NCBI GenBank assembly: GCA_964057225.1
Contig: OZ059899.1
Span: forward strand, 18,918,501-18,982,500
Length of the DNA: 64,000 nt
Direction of reading: 5' to 3'
Source of the DNA: Auanema rhodensis
Taxonomy: Eukaryota > Nematoda > Chromadorea > Rhabditida > Rhabditidae
The notes under the pieces: model-generated
Told to the model about the DNA's origin: nothing
The model's input: the letters and a program-made list of their open reading frames with translations, nothing else
Database searches by the model: none
Position numbers and translations under genes: made by a program
Part shown: one piece after another, positions 11,934 to 24,218 of the stretch
How positions within the stretch are numbered: the first letter of the stretch is position 1
Layout of the letters: each line of letters opens with the position of its first letter

Positions 11934-12284
11934 ACTTATATCAGTTGATATCTCGGTGCATTTTTAAGCTAGCGCAAATCTGATAACACAGATCGACGCA
12001 GCTTAAACATCCGCATCGAATGCACTATACAACATTGAGAAACGCTTAATACAAAAGAAAGTTATGATCGTTTGAAAAAAGATGCATTAGTGTATGTTGA
12101 GTTTCCATGTACACTCAACATTGCTTCCAAAAACATTTTTACAAAAATTTTTCCGAAAATTTTCGAAACAATTTCGCAAAAAGTAGATGTTTTTAGATTC
12201 CTTTTTTCAAGGCAAAGACGATGGACTATGTTATTCAACGAAAAAATTAATTCTGCAGAGTGAAAATCGAGGATATAAGTGTGA
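11934..12284 (+). repeat. Class T monomer (first example, monomer 35) with a triple substitution
   Basis: Class T carries t227, g232, c236 and c242. It recurs in monomers 42, 53, 56, 64, 73, 88, 89, 91-93, 98, 142, 146, 156 and later. This copy also has three adjacent changes at monomer positions 124-126, ATT to GAA (window 12057-12059), not seen elsewhere. It also carries c26, c54 and c75. Confidence 0.85.
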
Positions 12285-15200
12285 ACTTATATCAGTTGAT
12301 ATCTCGGTGAATTTTTAAGCTAGCGAAAATCTGATAAAACAGATCGACGCAGCTTAAAAATCCGCATCGAATGCACTATACAACATTGAGAAACGCTTAA
12401 TACAAAAATTAGTTATGATCGTTTGAAAAAAGATGCATTAGTGTATGTTGAGTTTCCATGTACACTCAACATTGCTTCCAAAAACATTTTGACAAAAATT
12501 TTTCCGAAAAATTTCAAAATAATTTTGCAAAAAGTAGATGTTTTTAGATTCCTTTTTTCAAGGCAAAGACGATGGACAATGTTATTCAACGAAAAAATTA
12601 ATTCTGCAGAGTGAAAATCGAGGATATAAGTGTGAACTTATATCAGTTGATATCTCTGTGAATTTTTAAGCTAGCGCAAATCTGATAAAACAGATCGACG
12701 CAGCTTAAAAATCCGCATCGAATGCACTATACAACATTGAGAAACGCTTAATACAAAAATTAGTTATGATCGTTTGAAAAAAGATGCATTAGTGTATGTT
12801 GAGTTTCCATGTACACTCAACATTGCTTCCAAAAACATTTTGACAAAAATTTTTTCGAAAAATTTCAGAATATTTTAGCAAAAAATAGTTGTTTTTAGAT
12901 TCCTTTTCTCAAGGCAAAGACGATGGACAATGTTATTCAACGAAAAAATTAATTCTGCAGGGTGAAAATCGAGGATATAAGTGTGAACTTATATCAGTTG
13001 ATATCTCGGTGAATTTTTAAGCTAGCGCAAATCTGATAAAACAGATCGACGCAGCTTAAAAATCCGCATCGAATGCACTATACAACATTGAGAAACGCTT
13101 AATACAAAAATTAGTTATGATCGTTTGAAAAAAGATGCATTAGTGTATGTTGAGTTTCCATGTACACTCAACATTGCTTCCAAAAACATTTTGACAAAAA
13201 TTTTTCCGAAAAATTTCAAAATAATTTTGCAAAAAGTAGATGTTTTTAGATTCCTTTTTTCAAGGCAAAGACGATGGACAATGTTATTCAACGAAAAAAC
13301 TAATTCTGCAGAGTGAAAATCGAGGATATAAGTGTGAACTTATATCAGTTGATATCTCGGTGAATTTTTAAGCTAGCGCAAATCTGATAACACAGATCGA
13401 CGCAGCTTAAAAATCCGCATCGAATGCATTATACAACATTCAGAAACGCTTAATACAAAAATTAGTTATGATCGTTTGAAAAATGATGCATTAGTGTATG
13501 TTGAGTTTCCATGTACACTCAACATTGCTTCCAAAAACATTTTGACAAAAACTTTTCCGAAAAATTTCAGAATAATTTTGCAAAAAGTAGATGTTTTTAG
13601 ATTCCTTTTTTCAAGGCAAAGACGATGGACTATGTTATTCAACGAAAAAATTAATTCTGCAGGGTGAAAATCGAGGATATAAGTGTGAACTTATATCAGT
13701 TGATATCTCGGTGCATTTTTAAGCTAGCGCAAATCTGATAACACAGATCGACGCAGCTTAAAAAGCCGCATCGAATGCACTATACTACATTGAGAAACGC
13801 TTAATACAAAAATTAGTTATGATCGTTTGAAAAAAGATGCATTAGTGTATGTTGAGTTTCCATGTACACTCAACATTGCTTCCAAAAACATTTTGACAAA
13901 AATTTTTTCGAACAATTTCAGAATATTTTAGCAAAAAATAGTTGTTTTTAGATTCCTTTTCTCAAGGCAAAGACGATGGACATTGTTATTCAACGAAAAA
14001 ATTAATTCTGCAGGGTGAAAATCGAGGATATAAGTGTGAACTTATATCAGTTGATATCTCGGTGAATTTTTAAACTAGCGCAAATCTGATAAAACAGATC
14101 AACGCAGCTTAAAAATCCGCATCGAATGCACTATACAACATTGAGAAACGCTTAATACAAAAATTAGTTATGATCGTTTGAAAAAAGATGCATTAGTGTA
14201 TGTTGAGTTTCCATGTACACTCAACATTGCTTCCAAAAACATTTTGACAAAAATTTTTTCGAAAAATTTCAGAATATTTTAGCAAAAAATAGTTGTTTTT
14301 AGATTCCTTTTCTCAAGGCAAAGACGATGGACAATGTTATTCAACGAAAAAATTAATTCTGCAGGGTGAAAATCGAGGATATAAGTGTGAACTTATATCA
14401 GTTGATATCTCGGTGAATTTTTAAGCTAGCGCAAATCTGATAAAACAGATCGACGCAGCTTAAACATCCGCATCGAATGCACTATACAACATTGAGAAAC
14501 GCTTAATACAAAAATTAGTTATGATCGTTTGAAAAAAGATGCATTAGTGTATGTTGAGTTTCCATGTACACTCAACATTGCTTCCAAAAACATTTTTACA
14601 AAAATTTTTCCGAAAATTTTCGAAACAATTTCGCAAAAAGTAGATGTTTTTAGATTCCTTTTTTCAAGGCAAAGACGATGGACTATGTTATTCAACGAAA
14701 AAATTAATTCTGCAGAGTGAAAATCGAGGATATAAGTGTGAACTTATATCAGTTGATATCTCGGTGAATTTTTAAGCTAGCGCAAATCTGATAACACAGA
14801 TCGACGCAGCTTAAAAATCCGCATCGAATGCACTATACAACATTGAGAAACGCTTAATACAAAAATTAGTTATGATCGTTTGAAAAATGATGTATTAGTG
14901 TATGTTGAGTTTCCATGTACACTCAACATTGCTTCCAAAAACATATTGACAAAAATTTTTCCGAAAAATTTCAAAATAATTTTGCAAAAAGTAGATGTTT
15001 TTAGATTCCTTTTTTCAAGGCGAAGACGATGGACAATGTTATTCAACGAAAAAATTAATTCTGCAGGGTGAAAATCGAGAATATAAGTGTGAACTTATAT
15101 CAGTTGATATCTCGGTGCATTTTTAAGCTAGCGCAAATCTGATAACACAGATCGACGCAGCTTAAAAAGCCGCATCGAATGCACTATACAACATTGAGAA

Positions 15201-15443
15201 ACGCTTAATACAAAAATTAGTTATGATCGTTTGAAAAAAGATGCATTAGTGTATGTTGAGTTTCCATGTACACTCAACATTGCTTCCAAAAACATTTTTA
15301 CAAAAATTTTTCCGAAACATTTCGAAACAATTTCGCAAAAAATAGATGTTTTTAGATTCCTTTTTTCAAGGCAAAGACGATGGACATTGTTATTCAACGA
15401 AAAAATTAATTCTGCAGGGTGAAAATCGAGGATATAAGTGTGA

Positions 15444-16496
15444 ACTTATATCAGTTGATATCTCGGTGAATTTTTAAGCTAGCGCAAATCTGATAAAACA
15501 GATCGACGCAGCTTAAAAATCCGCATCGAATGCACTATACAACATTGAGAAACGCTTAATACAAAAATTAGTTATGATCGTTTGAAAAAAGATGCATTAG
15601 TGTATGTTGAGTTTCCATGTACACTCAACATTGCTTCCAAAAACATTTTGACAAAAATTTTTCCGAAAAATTTCAAAATAATTTCGCAAAAAATAGAAGT
15701 TTTTAGATTCCTTTTTTCAAGGCAAAGACGATGGACAATGTTATTCAACGAAAAAATTAATTCTGCAGGGTGAAAATCGAGGATATAAGTGTGAACTTAT
15801 ATCAGTTGATATCTCGGTGAATTTTTAAGCTAGCGCAAATCTGATAAAACAGATCGACGCAGCTTAAAAATCCGCATCGAATGCACTATACAACATTGAG
15901 AAACGCTTAATACAAAAATTAGTTATGATCGTTTGAAAAAAGATGCATTAGTGTATGTTGAGTTTCCATGTACACTCAACATTGCTTCCAAAAACATTTT
16001 GACAAAAATTTTTCCGAAAAATTTCAAAATAATTTCGCAAAAAATAGAAGTTTTTAGATTCCTTTTTTCAAGGCAAAGACGATGGACAATGTTATTCAAC
16101 GAAAAAATTAATTCTGCAGGGTGAAAATCGAGGATATAAGTGTGAACTTATATCAGTTGATATCTCGGTGAATTTTTAAGCTAGCGCAAATCTGATAAAA
16201 CAGATCGACGCAGCTTAAAAATCCGCATCGAATGCACTATACAACATTGAGAAACGCTTAATACAAAAATTAGTTATGATCGTTTGAAAAAAGATGCATT
16301 AGTGTATGTTGAGTTTCCATGTACACTCAACATTGCTTCCAAAAACATTTTGACAAAAATTTTTCCGAAAAATTTCAAAATAATTTCGCAAAAAATAGAA
16401 GTTTTTAGATTCCTTTTTTCAAGGCAAAGACGATGGACAATGTTATTCAACGAAAAAATTAATTCTGCAGAGTGAAAATCGAGGATATAAGTGTGA
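15444..16496 (+). repeat. Three consecutive class I monomers (45-47)
   Basis: Class I is marked by c242, a250 and a255. Monomers 45, 46 and 47 are nearly identical, the last differing at position 326 (g to a). This is the clearest single-monomer tandem amplification in the window and marks the entry of class I into the array. Class I then becomes abundant (50, 52, 54, 62, 71, 133, 135, 154 and its c179t and t219a derivatives). Confidence 0.85.
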
Positions 16497-16847
16497 ACTT
16501 ATATCAGTTGATATCTCGGTGAATTTTTAAGCTAGCGCAAATCTGATAACACAGATCGACGCAGCTTAAAAATCCGCATCGAATGCATTATACAACATTC
16601 AGAAACGCTTAATACAAAAATTAGTTATGATCGTTTGAAAAATGATGCATTAGTGTATGTTGAGTTTCCATGTACACTCAACATTGCTTCCAAAAACATT
16701 TTGACAAAAATTTTTCCGAAAAATTTCAGAATAATTTTGCAAAAAGTAGATGTTTTTAGATTCCTTTTTTCAAGGCAAAGACGATGGACAATGTTATTCA
16801 ACGAAAAAATTAATTCTCCAGGGTGAAAATCGAGGATGTAAGTGTGA
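16497..16847 (+). repeat. Class R monomer with the c322 / g342 haplotype (monomer 48)
   Basis: Class R has t147, g207, g233, a238 and t242, with c322 (loss of PstI) and g342. Monomers 18, 34, 48, 51, 55, 63 and 72 belong here. The following monomer nearly always starts with c26, so this variant set is linked across the chosen monomer boundary. A class I monomer followed by a class R monomer recurs at 47-48, 50-51, 54-55, 62-63 and 71-72. Confidence 0.85.
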
Positions 16848-18602
16848 ACTTATATCAGTTGATATCTCGGTGCATTTTTAAGCTAGCGCAAATCTGATAA
16901 CACAGATCGACGCAGCTTAAAAAGCCGCATCGAATGCACTATACAACATTGAGAAACGCTTAATACAAAAATTAGTTATGATCGTTTGAAAAATGATGCA
17001 TTAGTGTATGTTGATTTTCCATGTACACTCAACATTGCTTCCAAAAACATTTTGACAAAAATTTTTTCGAAAAATTTCAGAATATTTTAGCAAAAAATAG
17101 TTGTTTTCAGATTCCTTTTCTCAAGGCAAAGACGATGGACAATGTTATTCAACGAAAAAATTAATTCTGCAGGGTGAAAATCGAGGATATAAGTGTGAAC
17201 TTATATCAGTTGATATCTCGGTGAATTTTTAAGCTAGCGCAAATCTGATAAAACAGATCGACGCAGCTTAAAAATCCGCATCGAATGCACTATACAACAT
17301 TGAGAAACGCTTAATACAAAAATTAGTTATGATCGTTTGAAAAAAGATGCATTAGTGTATGTTGAGTTTCCATGTACACTCAACATTGCTTCCAAAAACA
17401 TTTTGACAAAAATTTTTCCGAAAAATTTCAAAATAATTTCGCAAAAAATAGAAGTTTTTAGATTCCTTTTTTCAAGGCAAAGACGATGGACAATGTTATT
17501 CAACGAAAAAATTAATTCTGCAGAGTGAAAATCGAGGATATAAGTGTGAACTTATATCAGTTGATATCTCGGTGAATTTTTAAGCTAGCGCAAATCTGAT
17601 AACACAGATCAACGCAGCTTAAAAATCCGCATCGAATGCATTATACAACATTCAGAAACGCTTAATACAAAAATTAGTTATGATCGTTTGAAAAATGATG
17701 CATTAGTGTATGTTGAGTTTCCATGTACACTCAACATTGCTTCCAAAAACATTTTGACAAAAATTTTTCCGAAAAATTTCAGAATAATTTTGCAAAAAGT
17801 AGATGTTTTTAGATTCCTTTTTTCAAGGCAAAGACGATGGACAATGTTATTCAACGAAAAAATTAATTCTCCAGGGTGAAAATCGAGGATGTAAGTGTGA
17901 ACTTATATCAGTTGATATCTCGGTGCATTTTTAAGCTAGCGCAAATCTGATAACACAGATCGACGCAGCTTAAAAATCCGCATCGAATGCACTATACAAC
18001 ATTGAGAAACGCTTAATACAAAAATTAGTTATGATCGTTTGAAAAAAGATGCATTAGTGTATGTTGAGTTTCCATGTACACTCAACATTGCTTCCAAAAA
18101 CATTTTGACAAAAATTTTTCCGAAAAATTTCAAAATAATTTCGCAAAAAATAGAAGTTTTTAGATTCCTTTTTTCAAGGCAAAGACGATGGACAATGTTA
18201 TTCAACGAAAAAATTAATTCTGCAGAGTGAAAATCGAGGATATAAGTGTGAACTTATATCAGTTGATATCTCGGTGAATTTTTAAGCTAGCGCAAATCTG
18301 ATAACACAGATCGACGCAGCTTAAAAATCCGCATCGAATGCATTATACAACATTCAGAAACGCTTAATACAAAAATTAGTTATGATCGTTTGAAAAATGA
18401 TGCATTAGTGTATGTTGAGTTTCCATGTACACTCAACATTGCTTCCAAAAACATTTTTACAAAAATTTTTCCGAAAATTTTCGAAACAATTTCGCAAAAA
18501 GTAGATGTTTTTAGATTCCTTTTTTCAAGGCAAAGACGATGGACTATGTTATTCAACGAAAAAATTAATTCTGCAGAGTGAAAATCGAGGATATAAGTGT
18601 GA

Positions 18603-21410
18603 ACTTATATCAGTTGATATCTCGGTGAATTTTTAAGCTAGCGCAAATCTGATAAAACAGATCGACGCAGCTTAAAAATCCGCATCGAATGCACTATACA
18701 ACATTGAGAAACGCTTAATACAAAAATTAGTTATGATCGTTTGAAAAAAGATGCATTAGTGTATGTTGAGTTTCCATGTACACTCAACATTGCTTCCAAA
18801 AACATTTTGACAAAAATTTTTCCGAAAAATTTCAAAATAATTTCGCAAAAAATAGAAGTTTTTAGATTCCTTTTTTCAAGGCAAAGACGATGGACAATGT
18901 TATTCAACGAAAAAATTAATTCTGCAGAGTGAAAATCGAGGATATAAGTGTGAACTTATATCAGTTGATATCTCGGTGAATTTTTAAGCTAGCGCAAATC
19001 TGATAACACAGATCGACGCAGCTTAAAAATCCGCATCGAATGCATTATACAACATTCAGAAACGCTTAATACAAAAATTAGTTATGATCGTTTGAAAAAT
19101 GATGCATTAGTGTATGTTGAGTTTCCATGTACACTCAACATTGCTTCCAAAAACATTTTGACAAAAATTTTTCCGAAAAATTTCAGAATAATTTTGCAAA
19201 AAGTAGATGTTTTTAGATTCCTTTTTTCAAGGCAAAGACGATGGACAATGTTATTCAACGAAAAAATTAATTCTCCAGGGTGAAAATCGAGGATGTAAGT
19301 GTGAACTTATATCAGTTGATATCTCGGTGCATTTTTAAGCTAGCGCAAATCTGATAACACAGATCGACGCAGCTTAAACATCCGCATCGAATGCACTATA
19401 CAACATTGAGAAACGCTTAATACAAAAATTAGTTATGATCGTTTGAAAAAAGATGCATTAGTGTATGTTGAGTTTCCATGTACACTCAACATTGCTTCCA
19501 AAAACATTTTTACAAAAATTTTTCCGAAAATTTTCGAAACAATTTCGCGAAAAGTAGATGTTTTTAGATTCCTTTTTTCAAGGCAAAGACGATGGACTTT
19601 GTTATTCAACGAAAAAATTAATTCTGCAGAGTGAAAATCGAGGATATAAGTGTGAACTTATATCAGTTGATATCTCGGTGAATTTTTAAGCTAGCGCAAA
19701 TCTGATAACACAGATCGACGCAGCTTAAAAATCCGCATCGAATGCACTATACAACATTGAGAAACGCTTAATACAAAAATTAGTTATAATCGTTTGAAAA
19801 ATGATGCATTAGTGTATGTTGAGTTTCCATGTACACTCAACATTGCTTCCAAAAACATTTTGACAAAAATTTTTCCGAAAAATTTCAAAATAATTTTGCA
19901 AAAAGTAGATGTTTTTAGATTCCTTTTTTCAAGGCAAAGACGATGGACAATGTTATTCAACGAAAAAATTAATTCTCCAGGGTGAAAATCGAGGATGTAA
20001 GTGTGAACTTATATCAGTTGATATCTCGGTGCATTTTTAAGCTAGCGCAAATCTGATAACACAGATCGACGCAGCTTAAACATCCGTATCGAATGCACTA
20101 TACAACATTGAGAAACGCTTAATACAAAAATTAGTTATGATCGTTTGAAAAATGATGCATTAGTGTATGTTGAGTTTCCATGTACACTCAACATTGCTTC
20201 CAAAAACATTTTTACAAAAATTTTTCCGAAAAATTTCGAAACAATTTCGCAAAAAGTAGATGTTTTTAGATTCCTTTTTTCAAGGCAAAGACGATGGACT
20301 ATGTTATTCAACGAAAAAATTAATTCTGCAGGGTGAAAATCGAGGATATAAGTGTGAACTTATATCAGTTGATATCTCGGTGCATTTTTAAGCTAGCGCA
20401 AATCTGATAACACAGATCGACGCAGCTTAAAAATCCGCATCGAATGCACTATACTACATTGAGAAACGCTTAATACAAAAATTAGTTATGATCGTTTGAA
20501 AAATGATGCATTAGTGTATATTGAGTTTCCATGTACACTCAACATTGCTTCCAAAAACATTTTTACAAAAATTTTTCCGAAAAATTTCGAAATAATTTCG
20601 CAGAAAGTAGATGTTTTTAGATTCCTTTTTTCAAGGCAAAGACGATGGACATTGTTATTCAACGAAAAAATTAATTCTGCAGGGTGAAAATCGAGGATAT
20701 AAGTGTGAACTTATATCAGTTGATATCTCGGTGAATTTTTAAGCTAGCGCAAATCTGATAAAACAGATCAACGCAGCTTAAAAATCCGCATCGAATGCAC
20801 TATACAACATTGAGAAACGCTTAATACAAAAATTAGTTATGATCGTTTGAAAAAAGATGCATTAGTGTATGTTGAGTTTCCATGTACACTCAACATTGCT
20901 TCCAAAAACATTTTGACAAAAATTTTTTCGAAAAATTTCAGAATATTTTAGCAAAAAATAGTTGTTTTTAGATTCCTTTTCTCAAGGCAAAGACGATGGA
21001 CAATGTTATTCAACGAAAAAATTAATTCTGCAGGGTGAAAATCGAGGATATAAGTGTGAACTTATATCAGTTGATATCTCGGTGAATTTTTAAGCTAGCG
21101 CAAATCTGATAAAACAGATCAACGCAGCTTAAAAATCCGCATCGAATGCACTATACAACATTGAGAAACGCTTAATACAAAAATTAGTTATGATCGTTTG
21201 AAAAAAGATGCATTAGTGTATGTTGAGTTTCCATGTACACTCAACATTGCTTCCAAAAACATTTTGACAAAAATTTTTCCGAAAAATTTCAAAATAATTT
21301 TGCAAAAAGTAGATGTTTTTAGATTCCTTTTTTCAAGGCAAAGACGATGGACAATGTTATTCAACGAAAAAATTAATTCTGCAGAGTGAAAATCGAGGAT
21401 ATAAGTGTGA
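18603..21410 (+). repeat. 8-monomer HOR, copy 1 (monomers 54-61)
   Basis: Order I, R, T, [t147 g207 t242 c322 form], T-like N form, E with a163, B, L. It shares private variants with 62-69: ATAATCG in place of ATGATCG (near 19787 and 22595), GTATCG in place of GCATCG (near 20086 and 22894) and the g-to-a change near 20520 and 23328. Offset 2808 bp. Confidence 0.92.
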
Positions 21411-24218
21411 ACTTATATCAGTTGATATCTCGGTGAATTTTTAAGCTAGCGCAAATCTGATAAAACAGATCGACGCAGCTTAAAAATCCGCATCGAATGC
21501 ACTATACAACATTGAGAAACGCTTAATACAAAAATTAGTTATGATCGTTTGAAAAAAGATGCATTAGTGTATGTTGAGTTTCCATGTACACTCAACATTG
21601 CTTCCAAAAACATTTTGACAAAAATTTTTCCGAAAAATTTCAAAATAATTTCGCAAAAAATAGAAGTTTTTAGATTCCTTTTTTCAAGGCAAAGACGATG
21701 GACAATGTTATTCAACGAAAAAATTAATTCTGCAGAGTGAAAATCGAGGATATAAGTGTGAACTTATATCAGTTGATATCTCGGTGAATTTTTAAGCTAG
21801 CGCAAATCTGATAACACAGATCGACGCAGCTTAAAAATCCGCATCGAATGCATTATACAACATTCAGAAACGCTTAATACAAAAATTAGTTATGATCGTT
21901 TGAAAAATGATGCATTAGTGTATGTTGAGTTTCCATGTACACTCAACATTGCTTCCAAAAACATTTTGACAAAAATTTTTCCGAAAAATTTCAGAATAAT
22001 TTTGCAAAAAGTAGATGTTTTTAGATTCCTTTTTTCAAGGCAAAGACGATGGACAATGTTATTCAACGAAAAAATTAATTCTCCAGGGTGAAAATCGAGG
22101 ATGTAAGTGTGAACTTATATCAGTTGATATCTCGGTGCATTTTTAAGCTAGCGCAAATCTGATAACACAGATCGACGCAGCTTAAACATCCGCATCGAAT
22201 GCACTATACAACATTGAGAAACGCTTAATACAAAAATTAGTTATGATCGTTTGAAAAAAGATGCATTAGTGTATGTTGAGTTTCCATGTACACTCAACAT
22301 TGCTTCCAAAAACATTTTTACAAAAATTTTTCCGAAAATTTTCGAAACAATTTCGCAAAAAGTAGATGTTTTTAGATTCCTTTTTTCAAGGCAAAGACGA
22401 TGGACTTTGTTATTCAACGAAAAAATTAATTCTGCAGAGTGAAAATCGAGGATATAAGTGTGAACTTATATCAGTTGATATCTCGGTGAATTTTTAAGCT
22501 AGCGCAAATCTGATAACACAGATCGACGCAGCTTAAAAATCCGCATCGAATGCACTATACAACATTGAGAAACGCTTAATACAAAAATTAGTTATAATCG
22601 TTTGAAAAATGATGCATTAGTGTATGTTGAGTTTCCATGTACACTCAACATTGCTTCCAAAAACATTTTGACAAAAATTTTTCCGAAAAATTTCAAAATA
22701 ATTTTGCAAAAAGTAGATGTTTTTAGATTCCTTTTTTCAAGGCAAAGACGATGGACAATGTTATTCAACGAAAAAATTAATTCTCCAGGGTGAAAATCGA
22801 GGATGTAAGTGTGAACTTATATCAGTTGATATCTCGGTGCATTTTTAAGCTAGCGCAAATCTGATAACACAGATCGACGCAGCTTAAACATCCGTATCGA
22901 ATGCACTATACAACATTGAGAAACGCTTAATACAAAAATTAGTTATGATCGTTTGAAAAATGATGCATTAGTGTATGTTGAGTTTCCATGTACACTCAAC
23001 ATTGCTTCCAAAAACATTTTTACAAAAATTTTTCCGAAAAATTTCGAAACAATTTCGCAAAAAGTAGATGTTTTTAGATTCCTTTTTTCAAGGCAAAGAC
23101 GATGGACTATGTTATTCAACGAAAAAATTAATTCTGCAGGGTGAAAATCGAGGATATAAGTGTGAACTTATATCAGTTGATATCTCGGTGCATTTTTAAG
23201 CTAGCGCAAATCTGATAACACAGATCGACGCAGCTTAAAAATCCGCATCGAATGCACTATACTACATTGAGAAACGCTTAATACAAAAATTAGTTATGAT
23301 CGTTTGAAAAATGATGCATTAGTGTATATTGAGTTTCCATGTACACTCAACATTGCTTCCAAAAACATTTTTACAAAAATTTTTCCGAAAAATTTCGAAA
23401 TAATTTCGCAGAAAGTAGATGTTTTTAGATTCCTTTTTTCAAGGCAAAGACGATGGACATTGTTATTCAACGAAAAAATTAATTCTGCAGGGTGAAAATC
23501 GAGGATATAAGTGTGAACTTATATCAGTTGATATCTCGGTGAATTTTTAAGCTAGCGCAAATCTGATAAAACAGATCAACGCAGCTTAAAAATCCGCATC
23601 GAATGCACTATACAACATTGAGAAACGCTTAATACAAAAATTAGTTATGATCGTTTGAAAAAAGATGCATTAGTGTATGTTGAGTTTCCATGTACACTCA
23701 ACATTGCTTCCAAAAACATTTTGACAAAAATTTTTTCGAAAAATTTCAGAATATTTTAGCAAAAAATAGTTGTTTTTAGATTCCTTTTCTCAAGGCAAAG
23801 ACGATGGACAATGTTATTCAACGAAAAAATTAATTCTGCAGGGTGAAAATCGAGGATATAAGTGTGAACTTATATCAGTTGATATCTCGGTGAATTTTTA
23901 AGCTAGCGCAAATCTGATAAAACAGATCAACGCAGCTTAAAAATCCGCATCGAATGCACTATACAACATTGAGAAACGCTTAATACAAAAATTAGTTATG
24001 ATCGTTTGAAAAAAGATGCATTAGTGTATGTTGAGTTTCCATGTACACTCAACATTGCTTCCAAAAACATTTTGACAAAAATTTTTCCGAAAAATTTCAA
24101 AATAATTTTGCAAAAAGTAGATGTTTTTAGATTCCTTTTTTCAAGGCAAAGACGATGGACAATGTTATTCAACGAAAAAATTAATTCTGCAGAGTGAAAA
24201 TCGAGGATATAAGTGTGA
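21411..24218 (+). repeat. 8-monomer HOR, copy 2 (monomers 62-69)
   Basis: Second copy of monomers 54-61. Monomer 56 has a private a-to-g change near 19549 not present in monomer 64. The first four monomers of this unit recur at 71-74 (24570-25973) with a few differences, giving an incomplete third copy after two extra class I monomers. Confidence 0.92.

Larger units (their letters stand above)
4915..13688 (+). repeat. Recurring L-B-L-R quartet (monomers 15-18, 31-34, 36-39)
   Basis: The order L, B, L, R occurs at 4915-6318, 10530-11933 and 12285-13688. In each, the B monomer begins with t22 and the R monomer with t92 and c104. Monomers 13-18 and 29-34 correspond at an offset of 16 monomers with several scattered differences. 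This looks like an older duplication than block a. Confidence 0.7.
1..15092 (+). repeat. Domain I: monomers 1-43, classes L, E and B
   Basis: This is the B-richest part (16 of 43 monomers), with a54 (ATAAAACAG) in most monomers and frequent a62. Class R and T monomers start to appear from monomer 18 onward. The boundary is a gradual change of composition, not a sharp edge. Confidence 0.7.
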
